Shown in pieces: positions 10,636-23,176 of a stretch of 64,000 nucleotides of DNA. Under the pieces are notes generated by a model. It did not search any database. It was not told the origin of the DNA and was given only the letters and a program-made list of their open reading frames with translations. Origin of the DNA: Rhabditoides inermis (Eukaryota > Nematoda > Chromadorea > Rhabditida > Rhabditidae); NCBI GenBank assembly GCA_963966185.1, contig CAWZYM010000174.1, positions 552,001 through 616,000 on the forward strand, in the 5' to 3' direction. The first letter of the stretch is position 1, and the number at the start of each line of letters is the position of its first letter. Position numbers and translations under genes: made by a program.

Positions 10636-11612
10636 TATCTACTCTCGCCTATGATCATAGATAGCCGCTCCGCGCGTCTCCGCGGTCAAATTCTATCAGT
10701 AGCTGATTGACAATGATTAGTTATCACGGATCTAATATTATAAAATATCTGCTCTCGCCTATGATCATAGACAGCCGCTCCGCGCGACTCCGCGGTCAAA
10801 TTCTATCAGTAGCTGGTTGACAATGTTTAGTCATCACGGATCTAATATCATAAAATATCTACTCTCGCCCATGATCATAGACAGCCGCTCCGCGCGCCTC
10901 CGCGGTCAAATTCTATCCGTAGCTGGTTGACAATGATTAGTTATCACGGATCTAATATTATAAATTATCTACTCTCGCCTATGATCATAGACAGCAGCTC
11001 CGCGCGCCTCCGCGGGCACTTCTATCAGTAGCTGGTGACAATGTTTAGTTATCACAGATCAATCATCATAAAATATCTACTCTCGCCTATGATCATAGAT
11101 AGCCGCTCCGCGCGCCTCCGCGGTCAAATTCTATCAGTAGCTGGTTGACAATGATTAGTTATCATGGATCTAATCTTATAAATCACCTACTCTCGCCTAT
11201 GATCATAGACAGCCGCTCCGCGCGCCTCCGCGGTCAAATTCTATCAGTAGCTGGTTGACAATGATTAGTTATCACGGATCTATTATTATAAAATATCTAC
11301 TATCGCATATGATCATAGACAGCCGCTCCGCGCGCCTCCGCGGTCAAACTCTATCAGTAGCTGGTTGACAATGATTAGTTATCACGGATATAATATTATA
11401 AACAATCTACTCTCGCCTTTGATCACAGACAGCCGCTCCGCGCGCCTCAGCGGTCAAATTCTATCAGTAGCTGGTTGACAATGATTAGTTATCACGGATC
11501 TAATATTATAAAACCTCTACTCTCGCCTTTGATCACAGACAGCCGCTCCGCGCGCCTCAGCGGTCAAACTCTATCAGTAGCTGGTTGACAATGATTAGTT
11601 ATCACGGAACTA
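10636..11612. repeat. 110-bp satellite, right part
   Basis: About nine units, continuing the array broken at 9417. Most units on the left carry GCGCCTCCGCGG and ATGATCATAGA. The last two carry GCGCCTCAGCGG and TTGATCACAGA, matching the three units left of the insertion. The array ends at the junction with a truncated family-1 leader. Confidence 0.9.
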
Positions 11613-11819
11613 ATAATTGACTTGAAATGTGCTCTGGATGTGCTATTAGGAAATGTTCTAGAAGTGCTGTCGTCAGTCTTTCAGTAGATGACTGATCTTT
11701 ATTCATTTTCTTTTTTCTATTTTTCAGTATTTTCAAATAATTAGAAAGTGTCACAGTTTATCAGTATCTGGTTGATAGTATCTGGTTGACTGCTTTTCTA
11801 CAGATGTATTTACTACGCT

Positions 11820-12826
11820 CATAGAAGGCGCTCCGGCACGCTCCGCTGTCAGAGCCTATCAGTAGATCAGTAATAAAATAACAATATAATGATCACTGAT
11901 ACTGATATGCATTTTCTCCTACTCTCTGATATTTTACTCTCTCGTATGCACATGGAGGGCGCTCCGGCACGCTCCGCGCGCCTCCGCGGTCCAAGTCGAT
12001 CAGTAGATCAGTAGTTATAATAAAACAATGATCACTGATACTGATATGCATTTTCTCTGACTCTCTGATTTTTTAATCTTGCGTATGCACATAGAGGGCG
12101 CTCCGGCACGCTTCGCGCGCCTCCGCGGTCAAAGCCGATCAGTAGATCAGTAATTATAATAAAACATTGATCACTGATACTGATATGCATTTTTTCCGAC
12201 TCTCTGATTTTTTACTTTTTCGTATGCACATAGAGGGCGCTCCGGCACGCTTCGCGCGCCTCCGCGGTCAAAGCAGATCAGTAGATCAGTAATTATAATA
12301 ATACACTGATCACTGATACTGATATGAATTTTCTCCGACTCTCTGATCGTTCACTTTCTCGTATGCACATAAAAAGCGCTTCGGCACGCTTCGCGCGCCT
12401 CCGCGGTCAAAGCCGATCAGTAGAACAGTAATCATAATAATACATTGATCACTGATACTGATATGCATTTTATCCGACTCTCTGATTTTTTTTTACTCTT
12501 TCGTATGCACATAGAAGGCGCTCCGGCACGCTTCGCGCGCCTCCGCGGTCTAAGCCGATCAGTAAACCAGTAATTATAATAATATACTGATCACTGATAC
12601 TGATATGCCTTCTCTCCTACTCTCTGATCTTTTACTATCTCGTACGCACATAGAAAGCGCTCCGGCACGCTTCGCGCGCCTCCGCGGTCAAAGCCGATCA
12701 GTAGATCAGTAATTATAATAATATATTGATCACTGATACTGATATGCATTATCTCCTACTCTCTGATCTTTCACTCTCTCGTATGCACATGGAGGGCGCT
12801 CCGGCACGCTTCGCGGTAAAAGCCTA
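11820..12826. repeat. 139-bp satellite array (copy of 169-1175)
   Basis: Seven to eight units in the same order and with the same private variants as the array in element 1, for example GTAGTTATAATAAAACAATG in the second unit and TCAGTAAACCAG near the sixth. Shared unit order shows that the whole segment was copied, not expanded independently. Confidence 0.9.
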
Positions 12827-12906
12827 TCAGTAGCTGGTTGACAATTACTATTTATTATAAATACAAGTATAATTTATAGTTATCACTGGTCTAATATTAT
12901 AAAATA

Positions 12907-12959
<53 letters not shown>

Positions 12960-13073
12960 AAGATGAGCAGCTGGTTAACAATTATTATTATTGACTTTAG
13001 ATCCAAGTAGACTTCATATTTATCACTAATTTAAAATCATAATATATATAATAGAGAGATAGAGGAAGAGAGG

Positions 13074-13132
<59 letters not shown>

Positions 13133-13225
13133 GAAAAGAGAGGGATGAGAAGAGGAGGTTACATAGTATTTTGCCTCGCCTCACTTCCCTGATTGATTAT
13201 AGGATGACGTGAGTGCATATAGTAA

Positions 13226-13948
13226 TTAGAGAGGGCGCGCCAGCGCCCTCTCGTTTGTACTGGATGTCCCCGCGCGCTAGAATGCTCAAAAACGACTTTT
13301 CCCGGATGAAGCACTTTTCCTCATTTTGAAGTGATTTCCACTGTTACATTGCATTCACATCTCTATTCGATAGAGTTATAGAAAGTTGTATTGAGTTTGA
13401 TTGAATTTGAAGCGAGATACGGAGAGTCCGCATTCGAGTGCGGATTGAGATTGGTGTCGGGCGGGCGGGCGGGCGTCGGACAATCGCTTTCGCCCCGCCC
13501 CCTCTGTGTGTGAGTGAGAGAGAGAGGCGAATAGCGGGTGCGCGTCGGTATCCTCGCAGCGAATCGCGAACGTGTATGAAAATATAATTTTGTGAAACAA
13601 AACTTAAGAAAAGGACAGATATTATCTTTCAAAAGTACTTCCAAGTAAAAGTAGTTGGTTTGTACTGTTGTCTCAGTTGAGCAAAAGGACTGACATGTTT
13701 TCAATGGAGACATGTGCAAACAGGCTCTCAGCATTATTCGACGTGTTATGTTACAACAGAAGTTGTGTTTTTAGATAATAACTGCATAACTTTGTAAACG
13801 CGTTCATTATAATATGGCCGCTTTGCACTGGTATGAGAGAGAGAGCCTGTTGGCACATGTCTCCATTGAAAACATGTCAGTCCTTTTGCTCAACTGAGAC
13901 AACAGTACAAACCAACTACTTTTACTTGGAAGTACTTTTGAAAGATAA
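13226..13948 (-). mobile_element. Second copy of the 723-bp nested foldback element
   Basis: Matches 1543-2265 at a constant offset of 11683, including the GAGAGGGCG hairpin, the GCGGGCGGGCGGGCG stretch and both 109-bp arms (about 13621-13729 and 13841-13949). It was carried along by duplication of the host element. Confidence 0.62.
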
Positions 13949-14721
13949 TGTTTTATTGTAGCTATTGAAGAATATATAATTGGAGTGTGGTGAGCTGTTT
14001 CGTAGTGCATAGTGATGTTCTCGCTCATTTGCACAATTTACTGTTTCTTTCTCTAACAGCAGACAGACTGGCAGCTTGCGCACTCTCACCTCGCCACACT
14101 CTCTCGTCGCGGGGCAATAAAACGACGTCGATTAGAGGAATTTAATTGATAGCGGGCGTCAGAGGTCACAAAAAGATGCAAATTTTGGTAGAAGTGTAGT
14201 GGCCACCTATATGCATGTTGTAGTAAAGGGAGACCTTACACGATTGCCTAGTTTTCTTGAACAGCCCGCGACAACTGTTTGGTGTCGCCTCGCCTCGACT
14301 AAATCACTTCGTGAAAGGAAACCAGGAGGAGTTATGAAAAGATTACGGGCAGATTTGTAGGTGAGGGAGTGTAGAGGAGTGACGTCGAAACCGTTTTTCG
14401 ATAGCTGAAGTCTGCGATCCGCAGTGCTCGTTCTTGTAAGGTCTACTCGCCACAGCCGATTCGTCAGTGACCCGTCTCCTCGCCTCACACACTATTTCGC
14501 CTGTTTTCTGTCTGACTCTCTCGGATTACGCGCTATTTCGTCGGACCTTCTTGAGCTTATAGCTCCGCGGATATGAGAGATAAAGGGCTGAAAATTGGAA
14601 TCCTGCATCTCGGGACCGAGACCATCGGATCGATGTCACGTTTGGCTAGATAGGAGTAGTGGGTGGCGCGGTAGAGCGATGTATGGACAGACACCATAGG
14701 GCATTTTACACATACACCAGA

Positions 14722-15835
14722 CTAGCGCGCTTCGCGCGCTAGAAATATACGTATAAAAAAGAGGAGAAAATTATCTATCGATTGATATATAGATTGACTT
14801 GATATGTGTTTTGGAAGTGCTATTAGGAGCTGTGCTAGAAGTGCTGTTGTCAGTCTTCCAGTAGATGACTGATCTTATTAATTGCCTTTTTTATTTTCAG
14901 TAATTTCAAATAATTAGAAAGTGTCACAGTCTATCTGGTTGATAGTATCTGATTGACTGCTTTTCTACAGATGTATTTACCATAGAAGGCGCTCCGGCAC
15001 GCTCCGCGGTCAAAGCCGATCAGTAGATCAGTAATTATAATAAAACATTTATCACTGATACTGATATGCATTCTCTCCTACTCTCTGATCTTTTACTCTC
15101 TCGTACGCACATAGAAAGCGCTCCGGCACGCTTCGCGCGCCTCCGCGGTCAAAGTATATCAGTAGATCAGTAATTATAATAATATACTAATCACTGATAC
15201 TGATATGCATTCTCTTCTTCTCTCTGATCTTTCAATCTCTCTCGTATGCACATAGAGGGCGCTCCGGCACGCTTCGCGCGCTTCCGCGGTCAAAGTATAT
15301 CAGTAGATCAGTAATTATAATAATATACTAATCACTGATACTGATATGCATTCTCTTCTTCCCTCTGATCTTTCAATCTCTCTCGTATGCACATAGAGGG
15401 CGCTCCGGCACGCTTCGCGCGCTTCCGCGGTCAAAGTATATCAGTAGATCAGTAAAAAAAGAATATTTTGATCACTGCTACTGATATGAATTTTCTCCGA
15501 CTCTCTGATCGTTCACTTTCTCGTATGCACATAGAAAGCGCTCCGGCACGCTTCGCGCGCCTCCGCGGTCAAAGTATATCTGTAGATCAGTAAAAATAAG
15601 AATATATTTATCACTGCTACTGATATGCTCTGATCGTTCACTTTCGCGTATGCACATAGAAAGCTGCACGCTTCGCGCGCTTCCGCGGTCGAAGCTGATC
15701 AGTAGATCAGTAATTATAATGATATACATATCACTGATACTGATATGCATTCTCTCCTACTCTCTGATCTTTCACTCTCTCGTATGCACAAAGAGGGCGC
15801 TCCGGCACACTCCGCGGTAAAATATTATAAAATAT

Positions 15836-15877
<42 letters not shown>

Positions 15878-16047
15878 AGAGAGAGAGAGAGATTAAGAGT
15901 GGGTTAGCGTGGGATGTGCAGCTGGTTGACAATTATGATTTGAATTAGATGCAAGTAGACATTATAGTTATCACTAATCTGAAATCATAAAATATAAGAG
16001 AGATATATAGGAAGAGAGGAGATAGGGAGAGAGAAAGAGAGCGAGCG

Positions 16048-16089
<42 letters not shown>

Positions 16090-16981
16090 GGAGAGAGAGA
16101 GAGAGAGAGAAAAGAGGGATGAGAAAAGGAGGTTACATAGTATTTCGCCTCGCCTCACTTCCCTGATTGAATATAGAATGACGTGAGTGCATATAGTAAT
16201 GTTTTATTGTATGTGCTCAGAAAATAAAATTTGCACAGTTTGTTGGAGTGTGGTGAGCTGTTTCGTAGTGCGTGATGTTCTCGCTCATTTGCACAAATGA
16301 CTGTCTTTTTCTTTGCCAGCAGACAGACTGGCAGCTGGCGCACTCTCACCCAGCCACACTCTCTCGTCGCGGGGCAATAAAACGACGTCGATTAGAGGAA
16401 TTTAATTGATAGCGAGCGTCAGAGGTCACAAAAAGATGCAAATTTTGGTAGAAGTGTAGTGGCCACCTATTTGCATGTTGTAGTAAAGGGAGACCTTGCA
16501 CGGTTGCCTAGTTTTCTTGAACAGCCCGCGACAACTGTTTGGTGTCGCCTCGCCTCGACTAAATCACTTCGTGAAAGGAAACCAGGAGGAGTTATAAAAA
16601 GATTACGGGCAGATTTGTAGGTGAGGGAGTGTAGAGGAGTGACGTCGAAACCGTTTTTTGATAGCTGAAGTCTGCGATTCGCAGTACTCGTTCTTGTAAG
16701 GTCTACTCGCCGCACCCGATTCGTCAGTGACCTGTCTCTCCATCTGACACACTATTTCGCTGCTTTTCTGTCTGACTCTCTCTGATTACGCGCTATTTCG
16801 TCGGACTTTCTGAAGCTTATAGCTCCGCGGATATGAGAGATAACGAGCTGAAAATTGGAATCCTGCATCTCGGGACCGAGACCATCGGATCGATGTCACG
16901 TTTGGCTAGATAGGAGTAGTGGCTGGCGCGGTAGAGCGATGTATGGACAGACACCATAGGGCATTTTACACTTACACCAGA
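14722..16981 (-). mobile_element. Helitron-like element 5 (family 1)
   Basis: Hairpin at the left, then AAATATACGTATAAAAAAGA, a short 139-bp array, two GA tracts (about 15836-15892 and 16005-16115) and the 5' module (16127-16981). The minus-strand start TCTGGTGTAAGTGTAAAATG follows the CTAG of a family-2 hairpin, so two different families share the same junction rule. Confidence 0.73.
14985..15825. repeat. 139-bp satellite array
   Basis: About six units. Several share CAAAGTATATCAGTAGATCA, a variant uncommon elsewhere, and two neighbours share CTCTTCTTC/CCCTCTGATC. One unit near 15630 has lost about 15 bp including GACTCTC, and the next lost GCTCCGG. The array ends at GGCACACTCCGCGG. Confidence 0.86.
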
Positions 16982-17037
16982 CTAGCCCGAGCGGCGCTGG
17001 CGCGCCGCTCGGGCTAGGGCCGCCTTCGGCGGCCTCA
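16982..17037 (-). other. Family-2 double 3' hairpin
   Basis: The outer hairpin at 16982-17017 has 15-bp arms CTAGCCCGAGCGGCG. The inner hairpin (GGCCGCC TTC GGCGGCC) lies at 17018-17035. Copies stand at 26113 and 43368. The minus strand ends in CTAG then T. Confidence 0.8.
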
Positions 17038-17159
17038 CCACTCAAACATCAAAACTGAAATCATCACTCAAATCTAGTTTCTCAACTAAAATCTGTCCAC
17101 AAACCTGTAATCCAACTAAGAAGTACATTACAACACAAAACACAAAAAAATATAAGACA

Positions 17160-17630
17160 ATTGAACGTTGTTTACAAATTTGTTTACTTGTTTACACTTT
17201 ATGTAAACAACATTTTTGAACTCGCCTCCGAGTCTACTACACGCAATACATTTTTCAAACACGTTTTCAGTTTGTTTACATGTTTGTTTACTTGTTTACA
17301 ACATCTGTAAATAACATTTTCGAACTCACCAATAATGTTACTAAACATTTGACATCTTCAAAACACTTTTTCAGGTTGTTTACAAGGTTGTTCACTTGTT
17401 TACATCACCTGTAAACAACATTTTTGAACTCGCCTCTCGGTCTACAACATCTTAGATACCTTCAAAACAAACTTAAAAATTGTTTACAAAGTTGTTTACT
17501 TGTTGACAAACATATAAACAACAACATCGCTGACTTGTCTCCAGGTCACATACCAAGTTTGGACTCTTTGGCATCAAAACTGACCGAGATACAACATTAC
17601 CATATTTGGAATTATGCAAATGAGGTCAAT
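17160..17630. repeat. TTGTTTAC-rich repeats of about 110 bp
   Basis: Four diverged units, each with paired TTGTTTAC motifs, then GTAAACAACATTTTTGAACT and a CGCCT...GTCTAC segment. At 17168-17195 three exact TTGTTTAC occur within 28 bp. The inverse GTAAACAA appears in the same units, so each can fold back on itself. Confidence 0.8.
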
Positions 17631-17936
17631 AATTAAAAACTTCAATCACCGACCCTACAGTACCCTAACCCTAAAAGGACATCTCAATAGCTCGAAAACG
17701 AAGCATAGTTTACATAGAACTGGCCATCTCTCAGATTCTGTTCTCAAATATGCTAATTTTCTAGGGAGAACCCATATAAGGAATAGTCAGATCAGGACGC
17801 CAGGTAAACGATTGCATACCAGGACCACCTAGGATCTAATTTCCATACCTCAATCCCCAACGATAACTACAACATGAGATACAACCGCGGACAGAAAACA
17901 AACACCATAGCATAATTTATAGGGGTGGGCGGGTGA

Positions 17937-19459
17937 CTAGCGGCCGGAGGCTCGCTGCGCTCGCCTCCGGCCGCTAGATGAGCTTTGTACTTTGTCTAGT
18001 ACACGTTGCATACCTTCAAAATGAGAACAGTTTGTACTCAAGTTCTTTGTACTCAAACCAAGTATTAAGTTTGTAGCTATAATAGGAGCCGAGATATGAA
18101 CATGACCTCATTAGGGACATAGAATTGATGTTAAGTTAAACAAGTTATACACCGAACAGTTTATATTCCAGTACTTTGTACTTATACCAAGTATGAGGAT
18201 TGTAGCTATAATATAAGCTGAGATATAAACGTGACCTTTTTTGGGATATTCGAATGAGGTTTAATTAAACAAGCTATACACCTAACAGTTTATAATCCAG
18301 TACTTTGTACTTATATCAAGTATGAATACTGTAGCTATAATAGAAAATGAGATATAAACATGATCTTATTTGGGATATTCGAATGAGGTTCAATTCAACA
18401 AATCATATACCAAACTGTTTATATTCCAGTACGTTGTCTTTATTCAAAGTACGAAGATTGTAGCTATAATATGACCTGAGATAGACAAAGAGACAAGCAA
18501 GCGACGTGCGGCCGAAATATCGGCCAACGGCCGAAAAAACGGCCAACTTCCATTGAAAAAAAACGGTCATTGCATCATTTGGGTTCAAGGACCGGAAACT
18601 TTGAAAATTCGTGATAAATCGTAGAGAAGTGATAGAGTCTAAAGAAAAATCGCATGTATAGTTATGGATGTCTAGAACCACTGACAGTTTTCATGATCTA
18701 CCACGACTGAATCTGAAGACGTGGTGATCGTTCCAAAGTGCATAAAACTCTGCAAACCAAGGAATCGGCGACGAAGGAATCGACTTGGTTCTAGTGAAAG
18801 GACTTAATTTGATGTTTTGCTGCACGAGAATCTAGAAACCAACGAACCAACCCATCTAGTACATCTTAGACACCTTTAGAATGAGTTTTGGTTTTGTTTA
18901 CTTTTTTTGTTTACTTGTTTACTTTTTCTGTAAACAACAAAATTGAACTCAGTACACGGTCTAGTACATGTTAGATACCTTTAAAATGGAAGTTTGTGTT
19001 GTTTACTTTTTTGTTTACTTGTTGACATGAGTTGTTTACTATCATAAATGTACTTGTGTAGTTGTGTTATGGTATGAGTTTGAAGTGTCTTCCTTCAAAA
19101 CTGACTGAGTTATTAAGATTTCCGAGAATGTTTACATTATTTGTTTATTTGTTTACTTGTTTACATAATATGTTTACTAAAACTTTTGTCTTAGTTAGGT
19201 TATTGCAAGGTGTGAATATGAACTGTCTATCTCAATTCGTTATCGAGTTATTGTGAAAAGTGTGTTTTCGAGTCAAAGTCCAAAGTTCCTCTCGTGGAAC
19301 CCATATAAGGAGTTATGCAAATGAGATGTCAGAGTAACCATCGCGTCTCAGGTGACACCAAACATTAACACTGAAGTTGTATCCTGATTCGTGGAAAGAG
19401 TAATGAGTTATGACTCTGGACAAACAAACGCCATAGGAAATTTTAGGGGAGGAGGGCGA
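17937..19459 (-). mobile_element. Helitron-like element 7 (family 3 variant)
   Basis: The terminal hairpin is CTAGCGGCCGGAGGC...GCCTCCGGCCGCTAG, but the inner GGCGGCGCTTCGCGCCG hairpins of other family-3 copies are missing. The body has a 129-bp tandem repeat (18040-18490), a single-copy stretch (18490-18850) with GGCCGAAATATCGGCC-type palindromes, TTGTTTAC motifs (18890-19190) and the block CCCATATAAGGAG TTATGCAAATGAG (19299-19325). On the minus strand it starts TCGCCCTCCTCCCC. Confidence 0.68.
18040..18490. repeat. 129-bp tandem repeat
   Basis: Three to four diverged units spaced 129 bp (GTACTTTGTA at 18171 and 18300; GTACGTTGT at 18429). Each has CCAGTACTTTGTACTTATAC, AAGTATGA and TTGTAGCTATAATA, then GAGATATAAAC. 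Not seen in the other elements. Confidence 0.8.
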
Positions 19460-19737
19460 CTAGCGCGCTTCGCGCGCTAGAAATATAGGTATAAAATAGA
19501 GGAGAAAATTATCTATCGATTGATATATAGATTGACTTGATTTGTGCTCTGGAAGTGCTATTAGGAGCTGTGCTAGAAGTGCTGTTGTCAGTCTTCCAGT
19601 AGATGGCTGATCTTTGTTTCTTTCCTTATTTTTTTTTTATTTTCAGTAATTTCAAATAATTAGAAAGTGTCACAGTCTATCAGTATCTGGTTGATAGTAT
19701 CTGGTTGACTGCTTTTCTACAGATGTATTTACCTTGC

Positions 19738-20580
19738 TCATAGAAGGCGGTCCGGCACGCTCCGCTGCCTATCAGTAACAGCAATAAAAAATCACAGCCT
19801 ATCAGTAACAGTAATAAAAAATCACAATATAATGATCACTGATACTAATATGTTTTTTTCCGTCTCTCTGATCTCTCACTTTCTCGTATGCACATAGAAA
19901 GCGCTCCGGCACGCTTCGCGCGCCTCCGCGGTGAAAGCCGATCAGTAGATCAGTAATAATGAGAATATATTGATTACTGTTACTGATATGCATTCTCTCC
20001 GACTCTCTGATATTTCACTTTCTCGGATGCACATAGGAGGCGCTCCGGCACGCTTCGCGCGCCTCCGCGGTCAAAGTCTATCAGTAGATCAGTAATAATA
20101 AGAATATATTTATCACTGTTACTGATATGTGTTCTCTCCGACTCTCTGATATTTCACTTTCTCGGATGCACATAGGAGGCGCTCCGGCACGCTTCGCGCG
20201 CCTCCGCGGTCAAAGTCTATCAGTAGATCAGTAATAATAAGAATATATTGATCACTGTTACTGATATGCATTTTTTTCGACTCTCTGATATCTCTCTCGT
20301 ATGCACATGGAGGGCGCTCCGGCACGCTTCGCGCGCCTCCGCGGTCAAATTCTATTAGTAGATCAGTAATAATAAAATATATTGATCACTGTTACTGATA
20401 GGCATTCTCTCCGACTCTCTGATATTTCACTCTCTCGGATGCACACAGGAGGCGCTCCGGCACGCTCCGCGCGCCTCCGCGTTAAAACTCTATCAGTAGA
20501 TCAGTAATTATAATATTACAGTAATCACTGATACAGATATGCATTTTCTTATACTCTCTGATCTTTCACTTTCTCGTCTC
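19738..20580. repeat. 139-bp satellite array
   Basis: About six units. Here the common form has CACTGTTACTGATATG, GATATTTCACTTTCTCGGATG and CACATAGGAGGCGC, a subtype shared with element F at 49180-49580. The subtype match points to common descent of these two arrays. Confidence 0.86.
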
Positions 20581-21170
20581 TCACTTTTCATAAAATAACT
20601 ACTCTACGATCATAGATAGCCGCTCCGCGCGCCTCCGCGGTCAAATTCTATCAGTAGCTGGTTGACAATGATTAGTTATCACGGATCTAATATTATAAAA
20701 TATCTACTTTCGCCTATGATCACAGACAGCCGCTCCGCGCTCAAATTCTATCAGTAGCTGGTTGACAATGATTAGTTATCACGGATCTAATATTATAAAA
20801 TCTCTACTCTCGCCTATGATCACAGACAGCCGCTCCGCGATCAAATTCTATCAATAGCTGGTTGACAATGATTAGTTATCACGGATCTAATATTATAAAA
20901 TATCTACTCTCGCCTATGATCACAGACAGCCGCTCCGCGCTCAAATTCTATCAGTAGCTGGTTGACAATGATTAGTTATCACGGATCTAATATTATAAAA
21001 TCTCTACTCTCGCCTATGATCACAGACAGCCGCTCCGCGCGCCTCCGCGGTCAAATCCTATCAGTAGCTGGTTGACAATGATTAGTTATCACGGATCTAA
21101 TATTATAAAATATCTACTCTCGCCTACGATCATAGACAGCTGGTCCGCGCGCCTCCGCAGTCAAATCCTA
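20581..21170. repeat. 110-bp satellite array
   Basis: About six units. Three have an internal deletion that fuses CCGCTCCGCG directly to TCAAATTCTATCA, giving units near 97 bp that alternate with full-length ones. The last unit joins a 139-bp unit at CTATCAGTAGATCAGTAATA, the short stretch that both repeats share. Confidence 0.86.
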
Positions 21171-21419
21171 TCAGTAGATCAGTAATAATAAGAATAAATT
21201 GATCACTGCTACTGATATGCATTTTCTCCGACTCCTACTTTCCTACTCTCTGATCTTTCACTCTCTCGTATACACATAGAGGGCGCTCCGGCACACTCCG
21301 CGGTAAAGCCTATCAGAATCTGGTTGACAATTTTTATTTTTATTATAGATACAAATATAATTTATAGTTATCACTGGTCACTGGTCTTTTATTAAAAAAA
21401 AATCAAGAGAGAGAAAGAG

Positions 21420-21460
<41 letters not shown>

Positions 21461-22436
21461 GAGAGGGAGAGAGGGAGAGAAAGAGAGAAAGAAAGAGAAA
21501 GAGAGACGAGAAAGAGAGGGATGAGAAAAGGAGAGGGATGAGAAAAGGAGGTTACATGTATTACGCCTCGCCTCACTTCCCTGATTGAATATAGAATGAC
21601 GTGAGTGCATATAGTAATATTTTATAGTATTTGCTCAAAAAATAAAATTAGCGCAGTTTTTTGGAGTGTGGTTAGCTGTTTTGTAGTGCATGGTGATGTT
21701 CTCGCTCATTTGCACAATTGACTGTCTCTTTCTCTAACAGCAGACAGACTGGCAGCTGGCGCACTCTCACCTCGCCACACTCTCTCGTCGCGGGGCAATA
21801 AAGTGGCGTCGATTTGAGGAATTTAATTGATAGCGGGCGTCAGAGGTCACAAAATGATGCAAATTTCGGTAGAAGTGTAGTGGCCACCTATATGCATGTT
21901 GTAGTAAAGGGAGACCTTGCACGGTTGCCTAGTTTTCTTAAACAGCCCGCGACAAATGTTTGGTCTCGCCTCGCCTCGATTAAATCACTTCGTGAAAGCT
22001 AACCAGAAAGAGTTATAAAAAGATTACGGGCAGATTTGTAGGTAAGGGAGTGTAGAGGAGTGACATCGAAATCGTTTTTCGATAGCTGAAGTCTGCGATT
22101 CGCAGTTATCGTTCTTGTAAGGTATACTCAAAGAGGCATAAATTGTGGCCCCGCCTTTCTTTTCCCTCTCATCATTGACACACTATTTCGTCGCTCAGTG
22201 TCTGACTCTTGCCTTTTTGCAGTCTATTTCGCCGGATTGTCTAACCGTCACGTTTTGCCTTATAAGTCCGCGGAGAGGAGAGTTATCAAAAACCTCTATT
22301 TTATACCGCATCTCCAGATCGAGGGCTTCAAGAAGATGTCAAATTTGTAGCAATCCATACGTCGGTGGGCCTTCTGGAGATACGGACGGACGGACACCAT
22401 AGGACATTTAGCCAGAGCGGCGCAGCGGCGCTGCGA

Positions 22437-22545
22437 CCGGAGGCTCGCTTCGCTCGCCTCCGGCCGCTAGTGGCGGCGCTTCGCGCCGCGTTCGCTCCAA
22501 GGCTCGCGCGCCTTCGGCGCGCTCGCCTTTCCGCTCTATAACCTC
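22437..22545 (-). other. Family-3 triple 3' hairpin
   Basis: Three palindromes in a row: CCGGAGGCTCGC...CGCCTCCGGCCGCTAG, GGCGGCGCTTCGCGCCG, and GCGCGCCTTCGGCGCGC set inside AGGCTCG...CTCGCCT. Similar blocks lie at 23177, 23974, 26809 (first hairpin lost) and 44322. The repeated hairpins near one end are unusual, since Helitrons normally carry one. Confidence 0.75.
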
Positions 22546-23176
22546 TAAAAATATACTCATAACATAACTTTAAACAACAACTCTGAACTCAGTACCCGGT
22601 TTAGTACACGTTTGATACCTATTAAATAAGATTTGTACTTGTTTACTTTTTTTGTTTACTTGTTTACATCAAAAACAACAACAAAATCAAACTCTGTACT
22701 TTGTGTACTTCATGTTAAATACCTTTAAAACACATTTCTGAGTTGTTCACAAACTTGTTTACTTGTTTACTTCACTTGTAAACAACAAGTATGAACTTAG
22801 TACTTGGTCTATTACACGTTAGATACCCTAAAAATGAGATTTGGAGTTGTTTACTTATTTGTTTACTTGTTTACTGTTGTTGTTTACCAAATTTTTTCAA
22901 CTTGTTTACTTGTTACTTGTACCAAGTATCAAGTCTCTAGGTCGAAAACTGACAGAGTCCATATAGAAGTATCACAAATTTCAGATTCTAAGTCCAGAGT
23001 TCTTAGTAAACCCATATAGGGAGTTATGCAAATGTGATGCAAAAAGAGATGTGCCGTCTCATGGACCATCTTAACTTAAGTATAGAAGGTCAGCTCGAGA
23101 TCTCTACCCAGAAACCCTGTACGTGAGCGGACAACAGACAAACGGCATCTGACATTTTAGGGGGGGAGAGAGGCGA
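22437..23176 (-). mobile_element. Helitron-like element 9 (family 3), short
   Basis: About 740 bp with three successive left-end hairpins (22437-22545). The body has TTGTTTAC repeats at 22640-22900, then CCCATATAGGGAGTTATGC, a variant of the shared block, at 23011. On the minus strand it starts TCGCCTCTCTCCCC. Its border with element 10 reads CTA rather than CTAG. Confidence 0.66.

Larger units (their letters stand above)
8530..14721 (-). mobile_element. Helitron-like element 4 (family 1), composite, carries ORF1 gene
   Basis: A 6.2-kb composite. The left end is a normal family-1 hairpin and leader, then a CT tract and a 110-bp satellite split by the ORF1-bearing insertion. At about 11613 the 110-bp repeat changes abruptly to TTGACTTGAAATGTGCTCTG, an internal family-1 leader that has lost its hairpin. 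From there to the right end it copies element 1, including the 723-bp nested insert. The junction suggests recombination or a template switch between two family-1 elements. The right end is a TC-CTAG junction with element 5. Confidence 0.68.
16982..17936 (-). mobile_element. Helitron-like element 6 (family 2)
   Basis: A 955-bp element, nearly the same length and sequence as 43368-44321. The left end holds two hairpins: CTAGCCCGAGCGGCG...CGCCGCTCGGGCTAG and GGGCCGCCTTCGGCGGCC. The body has four diverged TTGTTTAC-rich units of about 110 bp (17160-17530). Near the 5' end are AACCCATATAAGGAATAG and CCATAGCATAATTT. On the minus strand it begins TCACCCGCCC. No coding frame is supported. Confidence 0.72.
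19460..22436 (-). mobile_element. Helitron-like element 8 (family 1)
   Basis: Carries both satellites: 139-bp units (19738-20580) then 110-bp units (20581-21170), with a partial 139-bp unit after them. One long GA tract lies at about 21400-21515. The 5' module (21546-22436) is the most diverged copy and loses homology after about 22130. The neighbouring family-3 hairpin at 22437 lacks the expected CTAG and begins CCGGAGGC, so a few bases were lost there. Confidence 0.7.

Noticed and set aside
17660..17680. TACCCTAACCCTAAAAGG, telomere-like
   Set aside because: Only two imperfect heptamers inside a family-2 element. The copy at 44040 reads ACCCTTACCCTAAAAGG.
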